The notes under the pieces: generated by a model
What the model was told of the DNA's origin: nothing
What the model saw: only the letters and a program-made list of their open reading frames with translations
Databases searched by the model: none
Part shown: piece after piece, positions 24,311 to 32,302 of the stretch
Layout: each line of letters opens with the position of its first letter
Position numbering within the stretch: position 1 is the first letter of the stretch
Assembly (NCBI RefSeq): GCF_023101145.1
Contig: NZ_CP073714.1
Span: 6,820,001 to 6,884,000, forward strand
DNA from: Paenibacillus pabuli
GTDB lineage: Bacteria; Bacillota; Bacilli; Paenibacillales; Paenibacillaceae
DNA length: 64,000 nucleotides
Reading direction: 5' to 3'
Position numbers and translations under genes: made by a program

Positions 24311-24466
24311 TTACCATCCGCCTTCGCCATGTGAATCTGTCGTTGTTACGATTGGAGTTGGCGCTGTAGGTTCTACCTCTTCTGCAAATGATGTTGTACT
24401 CACGGGTACACCAAGCAACAAAACTATCACAAGGATTGCAGTCAGAATTACCGTTTTTTTCTTCAT
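24311..24466 (-). CDS. Secreted signalling pro-peptide (Alo/AimP/Phr type)
   Basis: A 51-codon gene. The product has a basic N-terminus (MKKKTV), a hydrophobic core (ILTAILVIVLLLGV) and a likely signal-peptidase site after SFA, then a short polar tail (EEVEPTAPTPIV) and a glycine-rich C-terminus TDSHGEGGW. This is the layout of Phr, AimP and Alo pro-peptides: export by Sec, trimming outside, re-import by the oligopeptide permease as a 5-7-residue signal. The ATG overlaps the receptor's stop (ATGA, 24466-24463), implying translational coupling. The likely mature signal is in the SHGEGGW end, judging by the glycine-rich hexapeptides known for AimR-like receptors; exact processing is unknown. 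Confidence 0.8.
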   Translation of the reverse strand: MKKKTVILTAILVIVLLLGVPVSTTSFAEEVEPTAPTPIVTTTDSHGEGGW

Positions 24467-25833
24467 TTTTTCTTCCGAACCTCTCTTAGAATTGTAGTAT
24501 ATTGATGAAGCTCGTCTCCCGTTGCCAGATGCCGAACTGTATCAAATGCACAGATGCATCTAAGCATGCATCTTTCATTTTTTATATTAGCTGAGATTGC
24601 CAAACTATTTAAAACATATTGAATCCCAGCATGAGCACGATCTGTATCTAAGTAATAATCTCCTACATCAGCCAGAAAATGAACAAAACGATCCCCCATT
24701 ATCTGATCCGTATAGGATCCTATCGTTACTCGTTCTTGTGTATAGGAGGTTATTGTGTCCTGAAATCGCTCCAACACATGATCAACGTTCAAGTTATATG
24801 TTAGTGCTGATTTCATAATTTTGAATAATCCACGCAGTATCTCGTTTTCTTTGGTAGCCAGATATTCAACATATTCATCCAGGATATGAACTTCTCCCGA
24901 CACAAGTTGGTACAGATATTTATTCGCTTTTGCCCATTCACGAAATTGACTCTTCGTTTTCTCCGCTGCGGTATCATTCTCTTTGATCCAATCATGGTTT
25001 TCATAGCAGGATACATGGTACAGCGCCTGCTGGTAGTCATCTTTCTCTTCTGCAATGGATCCGAGAATAAGGTGGGCATACAGAATGTAACCGAATAACG
25101 GTTTAGCCGGCTCATTATAACTCTTACCCATTCGGATTCGTTTATGTTTCATCTCATATTGAATGCGTGCGAGTCTGCCCATTTCCTCTGCAACCTTGCT
25201 CGCCTTGTCCCATCGTCTTAATGAAAGAAATGTATTTGTCAGATCCTTCAACGCATCCAGTTGGTCCACCTCATTAAGTCTTGCGACAAAGGGTTCAAAT
25301 TGTAAAGCACATTCCAGATTGTTCTGTTGATCATCACTAATAGATAATTTAAAAATCCGATACTGACAAATGGCCAATCTTTCCGCATGTTGATATCGTT
25401 CTGCCTCACAAACTTTCCTATATATAATCAAAGCGCTTACCGCTCTGCCTTCACTATTCAATAATTCAGCAAACTCAAATAGTGGTTTAATATAAGCCAC
25501 ATTCTCCATCATCATATCTACCGTCCGCTCAAAACAATCATTTTTTCCAAGTTCTGAGCAACGCATCATAAACGGACGAAGCCGTCTCCAATTAATTGAA
25601 GAATCATTGAACAATTCATCCACATACTGGTCGTAGAAGTACCCTTCATCAAGCCCCATATGTTCAGTGATTATATCCAGAATTTTAACGGAAAAGGGTT
25701 GGGAACCATGAATAACTCTACTTAAAGTTCCAGAATTAATACCTGATTTCTCTGCAAAATGATAGATCAAAATCTTGTTTTCATTGATATAACTTAAAAA
25801 TTCCGAACGGATTGTCTTATGCAATAGCTCCAT
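24463..25833 (-). CDS. RRNPP-family peptide-responsive regulator (AimR/Alo-like)
   Basis: A 456-residue cytosolic regulator. Residues 5-65 are a helix-turn-helix of the Cro/Xre type (SGINSGTLSRVIHGSQPFS). The rest is all-helical with TPR-like repetition (for example LINSEGRAVSALIIYRKVCEAER-type and GSIAEEKDDYQQALYHVS segments), as in PlcR, AimR and the AimR-like receptors reported in Paenibacillus. Such proteins bind DNA through the HTH and change affinity when the re-imported peptide binds the TPR groove. ATG 25833 follows GGAAGGGGG. The stop overlaps the pro-peptide start. A sigma-A promoter with a palindrome next to it lies directly upstream, suggesting autoregulation. A Rap-type phosphatase is less likely because of the HTH. 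Confidence 0.85.
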   Translation of the reverse strand: MELLHKTIRSEFLSYINENKILIYHFAEKSGINSGTLSRVIHGSQPFSVKILDIITEHMGLDEGYFYDQYVDELFNDSSINWRRLRPFMMRCSELGKNDCFERTVDMMMENVAYIKPLFEFAELLNSEGRAVSALIIYRKVCEAERYQHAERLAICQYRIFKLSISDDQQNNLECALQFEPFVARLNEVDQLDALKDLTNTFLSLRRWDKASKVAEEMGRLARIQYEMKHKRIRMGKSYNEPAKPLFGYILYAHLILGSIAEEKDDYQQALYHVSCYENHDWIKENDTAAEKTKSQFREWAKANKYLYQLVSGEVHILDEYVEYLATKENEILRGLFKIMKSALTYNLNVDHVLERFQDTITSYTQERVTIGSYTDQIMGDRFVHFLADVGDYYLDTDRAHAGIQYVLNSLAISANIKNERCMLRCICAFDTVRHLATGDELHQYTTILREVRKKK

Positions 25834-25873
25834 GTAAAGATACCCCCTTCCGAAAAATCCATTTCCAATTCAT

Positions 25874-25920
25874 AAATACAGTATTTAGTGAATTATAGGA
25901 TTTATTAAACCCATGGTCAA
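25874..25920 (-). promoter_or_regulatory. Promoter and candidate operator of the signalling cassette
   Basis: On the minus strand TTGACC (25920-25915), 17-bp spacer and TATAAT (25897-25892) form a near-consensus sigma-A promoter. Five bases after the -10 lies AAATACTGTATTT (25886-25874), a perfect 6+6 palindrome at the expected transcription start, well placed for a repressor. No other gene lies in 25921-26362; only a terminator (26184-26214) was found there. Confidence 0.7.
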
Positions 25921-26183
25921 TACAGGTATACGATCATTCCTGATCACACAATTTGATGCTGTCTTCTCCACTCGACGGCCCTTTTTAGCAATTCAATAAT
26001 TACCGTTAATCTTTCTTTGATCATGCGAAACTTTTTCCAATCTGCTTCGTCTATACTTTTAACTTAAGAGTTCTGATTTCAAAAAGGTTCGTACGGTAAT
26101 CCCAATAAGGCTCCAAAAGTGGCAATAACCATAGATTGCATAAAAACCCATATTTAATTTAACAGCAAGCTTGGCTACAATGA

Positions 26184-26214
26184 CAAAAAAAGACTACAGC
26201 ATAAGCTGTAATCT
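26184..26214 (-). terminator. Intrinsic terminator downstream of the DegU-side genes
   Basis: GATTACAGC (26213-26205) pairs with GCTGTAGTC (26200-26192) around TTAT, followed by seven T on the minus strand. It lies about 150 bases after the small membrane protein gene. Confidence 0.85.
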
Positions 26215-26362
26215 TTAATCTCGAATATGATGAAATCCAAGCTTATTTGGGCAAGCTGGCATAACTTCATTGAAAGTGCATTCTGACTGATGACACGCTT
26301 TAGCCAGTCTGTCTCAGCAGCTTGCACGATGAATGAGCCCAACTGCTGCAAAAAAAAAGCAT

Positions 26363-26743
26363 CTACTGCTTTGGCTCACGCAAATCGATAAGGCGAATAG
26401 AACGATTTCCGGTCTGATTCCCCTGTTCCATATCGGTAGGGACAGCAGACAAGTAAGATAACTCCGTACCTTGCCTAAGCATAAGCTTTTCAATAATACG
26501 AACCGTTTCGGCTTCCGTACGATCAGCGACAACTGTCAATGTGAAGCTCTTTCCACGGTAAAACAATTCCCGGCAAAGCGCTCTTACAATACCTTCAATC
26601 CGCTGCTCCTGATTGGAAGGAATGAGCATAATTTGCTCGTAGCCTTCGGGGTCCGGACGGGAAAGATGGCGCTGGTGCATGGCATGAACGGCCACTGCCG
26701 CCAGGAAGTATATGAGCAGAATCATAGTCAGATGAGCAACCAT
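26363..26743 (-). CDS. Small membrane-anchored protein of unknown function
   Basis: A 126-residue protein that I do not recognise. A single hydrophobic segment at residues 4-22 (LTMILLIYFLAAVAV) anchors it, and the remaining ~100 residues carry charged alpha/beta-like sequence with RALCRELFYRGKSFTLTVVAD and a C-terminal RLIDLREPKQ. The frame opens 11 codons earlier, but ATG 26743 is preceded by an excellent AGGAGGTG at eight-base spacing. It occupies the place where Bacillus subtilis has degV between degU and comFA, but does not resemble DegV. It may be read with degS-degU. Confidence 0.75.
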   Translation of the reverse strand: MVAHLTMILLIYFLAAVAVHAMHQRHLSRPDPEGYEQIMLIPSNQEQRIEGIVRALCRELFYRGKSFTLTVVADRTEAETVRIIEKLMLRQGTELSYLSAVPTDMEQGNQTGNRSIRLIDLREPKQ

Positions 26744-27068
26744 GGCAACTGCACCTCCTCGGAAGGTCATGCTCACCCATGGCGAACATCCCTGTATACA
26801 GCAGTATATGCTGCATTCCCCGAAGGGTTACACTTGCAAATCCCAAACGTTCATATCCCATTCTGATCGACACCGGACGAAGAAGACAGGCCAGGTCGTT
26901 CACTCATTCATGCCGAAACTTAAACATAAGTTCACCTAACTTCGCACTTTGCTCATTTGCAGTAATAAAGTCCATTAACCCGCTAACCAGTCCAACATTC
27001 TGGAATGGGCGCGAGTAAACAGAATCCTATAATGGCTAAAATCAATTGCATCTAAATACAATCGTATA
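26744..27068 (-). other. Intergenic stretch between degU and the small membrane protein
   Basis: This 325-base gap has no gene I can support. An open frame on the minus strand from about 26903 reads protein-like for 50 codons (LRPVSIRMGYERLGFAS) and then runs into the membrane protein gene in another frame. It lacks a ribosome-binding site. No terminator was seen after degU. Confidence 0.4.
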
Positions 27069-27791
27069 TTAAAGGGTAACCCAACCATATTTGATCGAGT
27101 TGATAACCGCTTGCGTACGATCGTCCACTTCCATCTTCTGCAGAATACTGCTGACATGGTTTTTTACTGTTTTCTCACTGATGAACAGGAACTCACCAAT
27201 CATTTTATTGCTCTTACCTTCAGCCATCAAACGCAAAACTTCAGCCTCACGACGAGTAAGCGGATTATTGTCGCCAGCGACAAATTTAACGCCTGCTTCC
27301 TTCGAAGCTCCCTCGCTCATTGCCCCTGTCTCATTAAGGTAAGTCATCCGACGCAACTGCATGATCAGTTTGCCTGTTACTTTAGGGTGGATGAATGCAT
27401 GCCCTTCATGAACGGAACGAATCGCATTGATCAGGGACTCGGCCTCCATATCTTTCAGCAGGTAGCCATTCGCACCTTTACGCAGCGTCTCGAACACATA
27501 ACTCTCATCATCATGAATAGACAAGATAATCACCTTGACGTCCGGGAAAAGCTCACGTAATTTCTCCGTCGCTTCAACCCCGTTTTCCACCGGCATGTTG
27601 ATGTCCATCAATACGATGTCCGGTTTATCCTGATTACAGAATTCGAGCACCTGAATTCCATCGCCGCATTCGCCGATGACCTCAATGTCGTCCTCCATAT
27701 TTAAAATGCGTTTCAAACCTTCACGGAACAGCTGATGATCATCAGCCAAAAGAACTTTAATCGATGTCTTGCCAGTATCACGGTTTTCCAT
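27069..27791 (-). CDS. degU: Response regulator DegU
   Basis: DegU is the DNA-binding response regulator of the DegS-DegU system, which controls degradative enzymes, competence and motility. The 240-residue protein has a receiver domain (about residues 10-125) with the acidic pair DDHQ, the phosphorylated Asp in DIVLMDINMPVENG and the switch Lys in YLLKDM, and a C-terminal LuxR/NarL helix-turn-helix (about 175-235) with LTRREAEVLRLMAEGKSN and SEKTVKNHVSSI. It starts four bases after the degS stop, with AAAGGAG overlapping the end of degS, so the two are translationally coupled. Length fits the family. Confidence 0.96.
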   Translation of the reverse strand: MENRDTGKTSIKVLLADDHQLFREGLKRILNMEDDIEVIGECGDGIQVLEFCNQDKPDIVLMDINMPVENGVEATEKLRELFPDVKVIILSIHDDESYVFETLRKGANGYLLKDMEAESLINAIRSVHEGHAFIHPKVTGKLIMQLRRMTYLNETGAMSEGASKEAGVKFVAGDNNPLTRREAEVLRLMAEGKSNKMIGEFLFISEKTVKNHVSSILQKMEVDDRTQAVINSIKYGWVTL

Positions 27792-27795
27792 CCTG

Positions 27796-28956
27796 CTACT
27801 CCTTTCCCTTATCCACGTTTGTCGGGATATGAATCACTATTTTGGTTCCTTGATTTTCCGCGGATTCGATCTCTATTCTTCCTTCTAACAGTTCAACCCG
27901 CTCTCTCATCCCAATCAGACCGAAGTGGGAATGATCCTTGCTCTTCTTCGCAAGAAGCTCCGGTTTGAACCCAAGCCCATTGTCCTGCACGACAATTTTG
28001 ACCAACTGAGCCTGGTATGTAATTTCCACCACAACATAAGTGGGATAAGCATGCTTTGCAGCATTGGACAGACCTTCCTGCACTAGGCGGTAGATCGCAG
28101 CCTCCATTGCCGAAGACAAACGGTGTTCCTTGCCTCTCGTTTCAAAAAGCGAGCGGATTTTTGTTTTTTCTTCAAAATCCTGCACATACTTCCGAAGCGT
28201 TGGAATCAATCCCAGGTCATCCAGTGCCATAGGACGCAAATTGAAAATAACTTTTCTCATTTCTCCAAGACTCGAACGAACCTGGCCTTTCAAATCTACT
28301 ATTTCGGCCTGGACCATCTTAAAATCCTGCTTTATGAGCATTCTTTCTACAATTTCCGTCCTAAGTACTAGATTTGCGAGCATCTGCGCAGGTCCGTCAT
28401 GAATCTCACGGGCAATACGCTTCCGCTCTTCTTCCTGGGCCAAAATTATTTTCAAACCAATCATTTGTCGATTTTTGGCGGATTCAATGATGCGGGTCAC
28501 TTGACCCAGCTCACCCGACAGATACTCCAGTACAACCCCCATCTGGGAACCGATCGTTTCGGCGCGCTCCACGGAAGCTTCCACATTTTTGGCACGCTTC
28601 TGCAGATCATCCCGACGGGCTTTCAGATACATTTCCTTCTCACGGTAAATCATCAGATCCAGCTGTAACTGCGTCGCTTTCTCATACGCCTGCTTGATAT
28701 CATGCTCGGAATAACGGACGAAGTCGCGGCTAACCTCAGTTAGCCGGATCCTGGAACGGCGGTAGTTCAGCTCCAATTGATCTACTTTCTCGATCGTTTC
28801 CGCCGTCTCCTTCAGAACCGACTTCAATTCCTCGTTCAGCGTTTTCAGCTCATTCCGAGTTGAGTCCATAATCTCAAACATTTGATATTTACTGTTTTCC
28901 ATGACTTGTATGGCGTTTTTTATGACGCGGTCTATGGCATCGGCTTGTAAATCCAC
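27796..28956 (-). CDS. degS: Sensor histidine kinase DegS
   Basis: DegS is a soluble histidine kinase/phosphatase for DegU. The 386-residue protein has the long N-terminal coiled-coil sensor region (about residues 1-170; RNELKTLNEELKSVLKETAE), the HisKA_3 dimerisation domain with the phosphorylated His in RIAREIHDGPAQ (about 187), and an HATPase domain with LVQEGLSNAAKHA (N box) and VQDNGLGF (G1 box). There is no membrane segment, as in Bacillus. It begins with a GTG at 28956; the GGAG site is spaced 11 bases away. It is the first gene of the degS-degU operon. Confidence 0.96.
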   Translation of the reverse strand: MDLQADAIDRVIKNAIQVMENSKYQMFEIMDSTRNELKTLNEELKSVLKETAETIEKVDQLELNYRRSRIRLTEVSRDFVRYSEHDIKQAYEKATQLQLDLMIYREKEMYLKARRDDLQKRAKNVEASVERAETIGSQMGVVLEYLSGELGQVTRIIESAKNRQMIGLKIILAQEEERKRIAREIHDGPAQMLANLVLRTEIVERMLIKQDFKMVQAEIVDLKGQVRSSLGEMRKVIFNLRPMALDDLGLIPTLRKYVQDFEEKTKIRSLFETRGKEHRLSSAMEAAIYRLVQEGLSNAAKHAYPTYVVVEITYQAQLVKIVVQDNGLGFKPELLAKKSKDHSHFGLIGMRERVELLEGRIEIESAENQGTKIVIHIPTNVDKGKE

Positions 28957-29003
28957 GTTTGTTCGACTCCATTTCTATCGTTTCCGGTATATATCATACC
29001 ATA

Positions 29004-31727
29004 TCACGATGAGATGGTAACGGTCTTCGTGTTCTGTTCCCATTTTACAGTCAGTCCAAGCTGCTCGGAAACGAGTCTGAGAGGGACTAAAGTCCTACCA
29101 CCAGATACGTAAGGTGCTACTGTTGCACTTTGTCTTTTGCCATTGATAATGAATTCTTTCTGACCTACGACCAGATCGATCAGCTTGCCACCGCGCACGA
29201 CGGTAATCCGTTGATTTTTGCTATCCCAGGTCGCCTGTCCGCCAAAAGCATCCAATACATGTTTGATTGGGACATATGTTGTACCATTTTTCAGTACTGG
29301 CGCAGCATCGATTGCCTTTTTCGTTCCGTTTACGGTCATGGATTTCTGTCCAAGCACTAATGAAGCAGTCCCTGTAGGCAAGCCCACTTCACTGGATTTG
29401 GATGGCATGGTGAAAGCAATGTTGTCAAAAGCCACCGTGCCTGTCTTCGCACGCTCATCCTGACCTTCTTCCACATTCACCACATACACCCGTTTCAGCT
29501 TCGCCGGATAAGCAATGTTCAGCCCATTCAGGTCCACATTCAGCTTTTTCCAACCATCCCAATCAATCGCCTTGGCGAGATCGGCATATACCGTTTTGCC
29601 AGTGGCATCGGTAAATTCGGCGCGCAGCCAGTTCAGGCTCTTATCTCCCATAACATCCATCGACATGGATGTCGAAGTTGCAGATACCTCTTTGCCAGTG
29701 GTACCGTTCAATTGGGCATAAGCATACATTTTACCTATTCCTGCAGTCATGTCATAACTCAGCTGCAGCACCTTGGATCCCGCTTTTTCACCTGTTCCCG
29801 CTGTCACGGAAGCTGATCCGGTTACACCTGATGCGTTAGTCGTGAAGTTGATCGGGTAGCTTACATTCTCGAAGTTTTCCCACATCGTTTCACTTGCCGC
29901 AGCAGAGAGCACAACCACCGTGCTGTAGCCGTCATAACGACCGATTGCATAACCAACCTGAGCGCCGGAGTTCACAGAGGATATGGTTAATTGGTCTGCA
30001 ACCACTTTACCTTTGAATCCGATGAATTCCCATGTCAGCGAGTCCGCCGGAACCGTCACACTTTGTCCGCTTTTGGTCTTCGCCGTCACTGGAATGGAGA
30101 TCGTTGTGCCCGCTTGGAGCGATCCCAATCCAGACCCTGCTGTCAACGAAGCCAGTTCACTACCGCCCAGTACGGTCACCTTAATAGAAGATGAAGCACC
30201 ATTGCTTGTTGCAGTCAGCGTCGCTGTACCTGGTTTCACACCTTTGATCGTTCCATTGCTTACACTCACGATGCCATTGTTGCTCGATTTCCACGTCATC
30301 TTGATATCGCCTGTGGCAATCGGGTTGTAGTAGGTGTCATATCCTTTGGCGCTGTACTTGCCCTCTTGCCCTACCAGCAGCGTTTGGCTGCCACTCACGG
30401 CAAAGCCCTTCAGCTTGCCTTCCGGAGCCGTAGAGAACACGCCCAGCGTGTTTACGACTTGCCGCTGTTCTGTACCGTACTCCGTGTTGAACGTAAGCCC
30501 TGCTGTCTCCTCACCAAGCGGACGAGTTACCATCGTTGTGGAGCCGCCTCCGTCCAGGTTCATGCCTTTCCATACACCAATGCTGGTCATGAAGGATTGC
30601 AGTTCAGTCAGCGACAAGCCGCTGCTGTTACTGTTTTTCTCCGCTGCAATAATGTAGACATAACGACCATCCTGAGAGTATCCGACTGCTGTTCTCGCAC
30701 GTATGCCACCGATACCGGAAGCAGCGATATCACGGGAAAACGTAGCCGCCTTGCCACCATTCACCAGAATGGTATGACCACCAATCATCATCTGCAGGTT
30801 GCTTGGGTCAACGGTCTCCCCCGTCGTTTTGGCTTTCAGTTTGTAATCCGTACTCAGCGTCTGTCCTACCGCCAGGTGAGTCATAATCCATGTCGCTGCC
30901 GTTCCATGCGCACGCAAAATGTACCCATCCGCCGGCACCGTCATGTTTAACGCCTTTTTATCCGAAATTTGGGTGATTACACCGTTCTGCACAAGTACCT
31001 CGGTCGGCGTTGTGGAAGGGTCATTTGGCCGCTTCGTGGACGTCCATGCCGGTGTATAAATATACATTGAGTTGGCGTGACTGTATTTCACCGAGCCTGA
31101 TTCGACCGTGTAGTCCTCTTTATTTATCCCACGCAAAGCAAACGTTGAACCATCATCTGCCTTCACGGTGCCATCGAATGAATATTCATCAATCATCGGC
31201 TTGCCGTCCTTGGTTACGGTGAGGGCATACATCCCTGACAGCTCGGATGGAGTAGATACGAGGACCCCGTCCGAGACCTGTCCACCAATCGGGGCAAGTT
31301 CCCCGGATACATTGAAATAATCGCCGTTCACGGCGGCTACTGCACCATTTTCCTTGGCCATGCCACCCGTGCTTTGTTTACTGTTCAAATTACCGCCCTT
31401 GCCTGTCATGACATCCAGCTTCACATAGGGATTTTGCAAATCCACTTGAATGACGTCCGCCAATACGTTCACCTTGGAGCCGGAACGTGTTGTTGTATAA
31501 TTGTATTTCATTAACTTCGCACCCGAAGTCAGAATTTCTTCGCTCAATTTGCTTGTTGTTGTAGATGCAGCAGCGGCCACCGATTGCCATGAAGTACCCG
31601 ACCACACCTGTTGTCCCGCTCCCAGAACCGGTGCAATCCAGATCACGCCTGCCAGCGTCACAATCGCCCATTTCTTCGCCTTGCTACCCTTAACGTCGTT
31701 CAGCCGTTTCCCTTGTTTCCCCAGCAT
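29004..31727 (-). CDS. Exported phosphodiester glycosidase-family protein with Ig-like and copper amine oxidase-like domains
   Basis: A protein of about 907 residues. An N-terminal hydrophobic segment (AIVTLAGVIWIAPVLG, about residues 20-36) serves as signal or anchor. From about 110 to 440 follows the NAGPA/DUF2233 fold seen in phosphodiester glycosidases, with AAVNGDYFN, GIGGIRARTAVGYSQDGRYVY and MNLDGGGSTTMV. A BIG2-type Ig domain (GIVSVSNGTIKGVKPGTATL) lies near 490-540, a region of about 200 residues I do not recognise follows, and the C-terminus (about 800-907) is a copper amine oxidase N-like domain pair (LVLGQKSMTVNG, AAPVLKNGTTYVPIKHVLDA, RTLVPLRLVSEQLG). ATG 31727 is preferred over a GTG 19 codons upstream. 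Substrate unknown; a cell-wall glycan is plausible. Confidence 0.88.
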   Translation of the reverse strand: MLGKQGKRLNDVKGSKAKKWAIVTLAGVIWIAPVLGAGQQVWSGTSWQSVAAAASTTTSKLSEEILTSGAKLMKYNYTTTRSGSKVNVLADVIQVDLQNPYVKLDVMTGKGGNLNSKQSTGGMAKENGAVAAVNGDYFNVSGELAPIGGQVSDGVLVSTPSELSGMYALTVTKDGKPMIDEYSFDGTVKADDGSTFALRGINKEDYTVESGSVKYSHANSMYIYTPAWTSTKRPNDPSTTPTEVLVQNGVITQISDKKALNMTVPADGYILRAHGTAATWIMTHLAVGQTLSTDYKLKAKTTGETVDPSNLQMMIGGHTILVNGGKAATFSRDIAASGIGGIRARTAVGYSQDGRYVYIIAAEKNSNSSGLSLTELQSFMTSIGVWKGMNLDGGGSTTMVTRPLGEETAGLTFNTEYGTEQRQVVNTLGVFSTAPEGKLKGFAVSGSQTLLVGQEGKYSAKGYDTYYNPIATGDIKMTWKSSNNGIVSVSNGTIKGVKPGTATLTATSNGASSSIKVTVLGGSELASLTAGSGLGSLQAGTTISIPVTAKTKSGQSVTVPADSLTWEFIGFKGKVVADQLTISSVNSGAQVGYAIGRYDGYSTVVVLSAAASETMWENFENVSYPINFTTNASGVTGSASVTAGTGEKAGSKVLQLSYDMTAGIGKMYAYAQLNGTTGKEVSATSTSMSMDVMGDKSLNWLRAEFTDATGKTVYADLAKAIDWDGWKKLNVDLNGLNIAYPAKLKRVYVVNVEEGQDERAKTGTVAFDNIAFTMPSKSSEVGLPTGTASLVLGQKSMTVNGTKKAIDAAPVLKNGTTYVPIKHVLDAFGGQATWDSKNQRITVVRGGKLIDLVVGQKEFIINGKRQSATVAPYVSGGRTLVPLRLVSEQLGLTVKWEQNTKTVTISS

Positions 31728-32302
31728 GTTTGAAACGTCTCTCCCATCTTGTATATCAATCTTAGAGATCACGATCTCTGCCACATGGCAGCAGATAGCG
31801 AGATTTCTAGTATACTCTTCTATTAATAGACTACTTTTTGTGGAAAAAGTTACGCCCCGAGCCTGAATTCAGGTATTTATTGGGTTATGCGACATCTTAT
31901 GATTATGTTATACGAATAACGTATAGAGCAAATAGACTTCCGCTATGCCTAGTTCAGCACATCAGAAGTCTGCTTGGATTAGATTTGACTGATGAAACTA
32001 TTGCCGGAACTCAATCGACTCTTACATGCAACTCCATTTGATATGATGCTATTATTCCCCTGACGATCTCGACATGATAAATTCACCGATAATTGTGCCA
32101 ACACTGTGTAATTTCACATATATATTCTCTCACTATTGACTAGCGTACCACCCCAACTACAATAATGTAAGCATTTTCCTCCTTATAATTAAAAAGGAAC
32201 ACCTCAAGAAATGAACTTTCTTGAAATGTTCCAACCTTGTTACACACCGTTATCTTGACCATTCATGGATAGAATGAGTGCTATTAATATGTCGTTTCGT
32301 TT
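31728..32302 (-). promoter_or_regulatory. Intergenic region with tandem palindromes before the glycosidase-like gene
   Basis: This 575-base gap has no supported gene. Just before the downstream gene are two adjacent perfect inverted repeats: AGAGATC/GATCTCT (31764-31779) and TGCCA/TGGCA (31779-31790). They share a boundary and lie about 40-60 bases before the ATG, where they could form leader hairpins or an operator. The terminator of the SLH gene is at 32186-32233. Confidence 0.5.
32186..32233 (-). terminator. Intrinsic terminator of the first SLH protein gene
   Basis: GGAACA...TGTTCC with a long inner TCAAGAAA/TTTCTTGA stem, followed by TTTTTAATT on the minus strand. Total stem is about 16 bp. 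It ends about 70 bases after the gene. Confidence 0.9.

Noticed and set aside
24463-25833. Rap-type phosphatase or prophage AimR of a lysogeny module
   Set aside because: The N-terminal HTH argues against Rap, and no phage structural, integrase or attachment-site features lie around the cassette.
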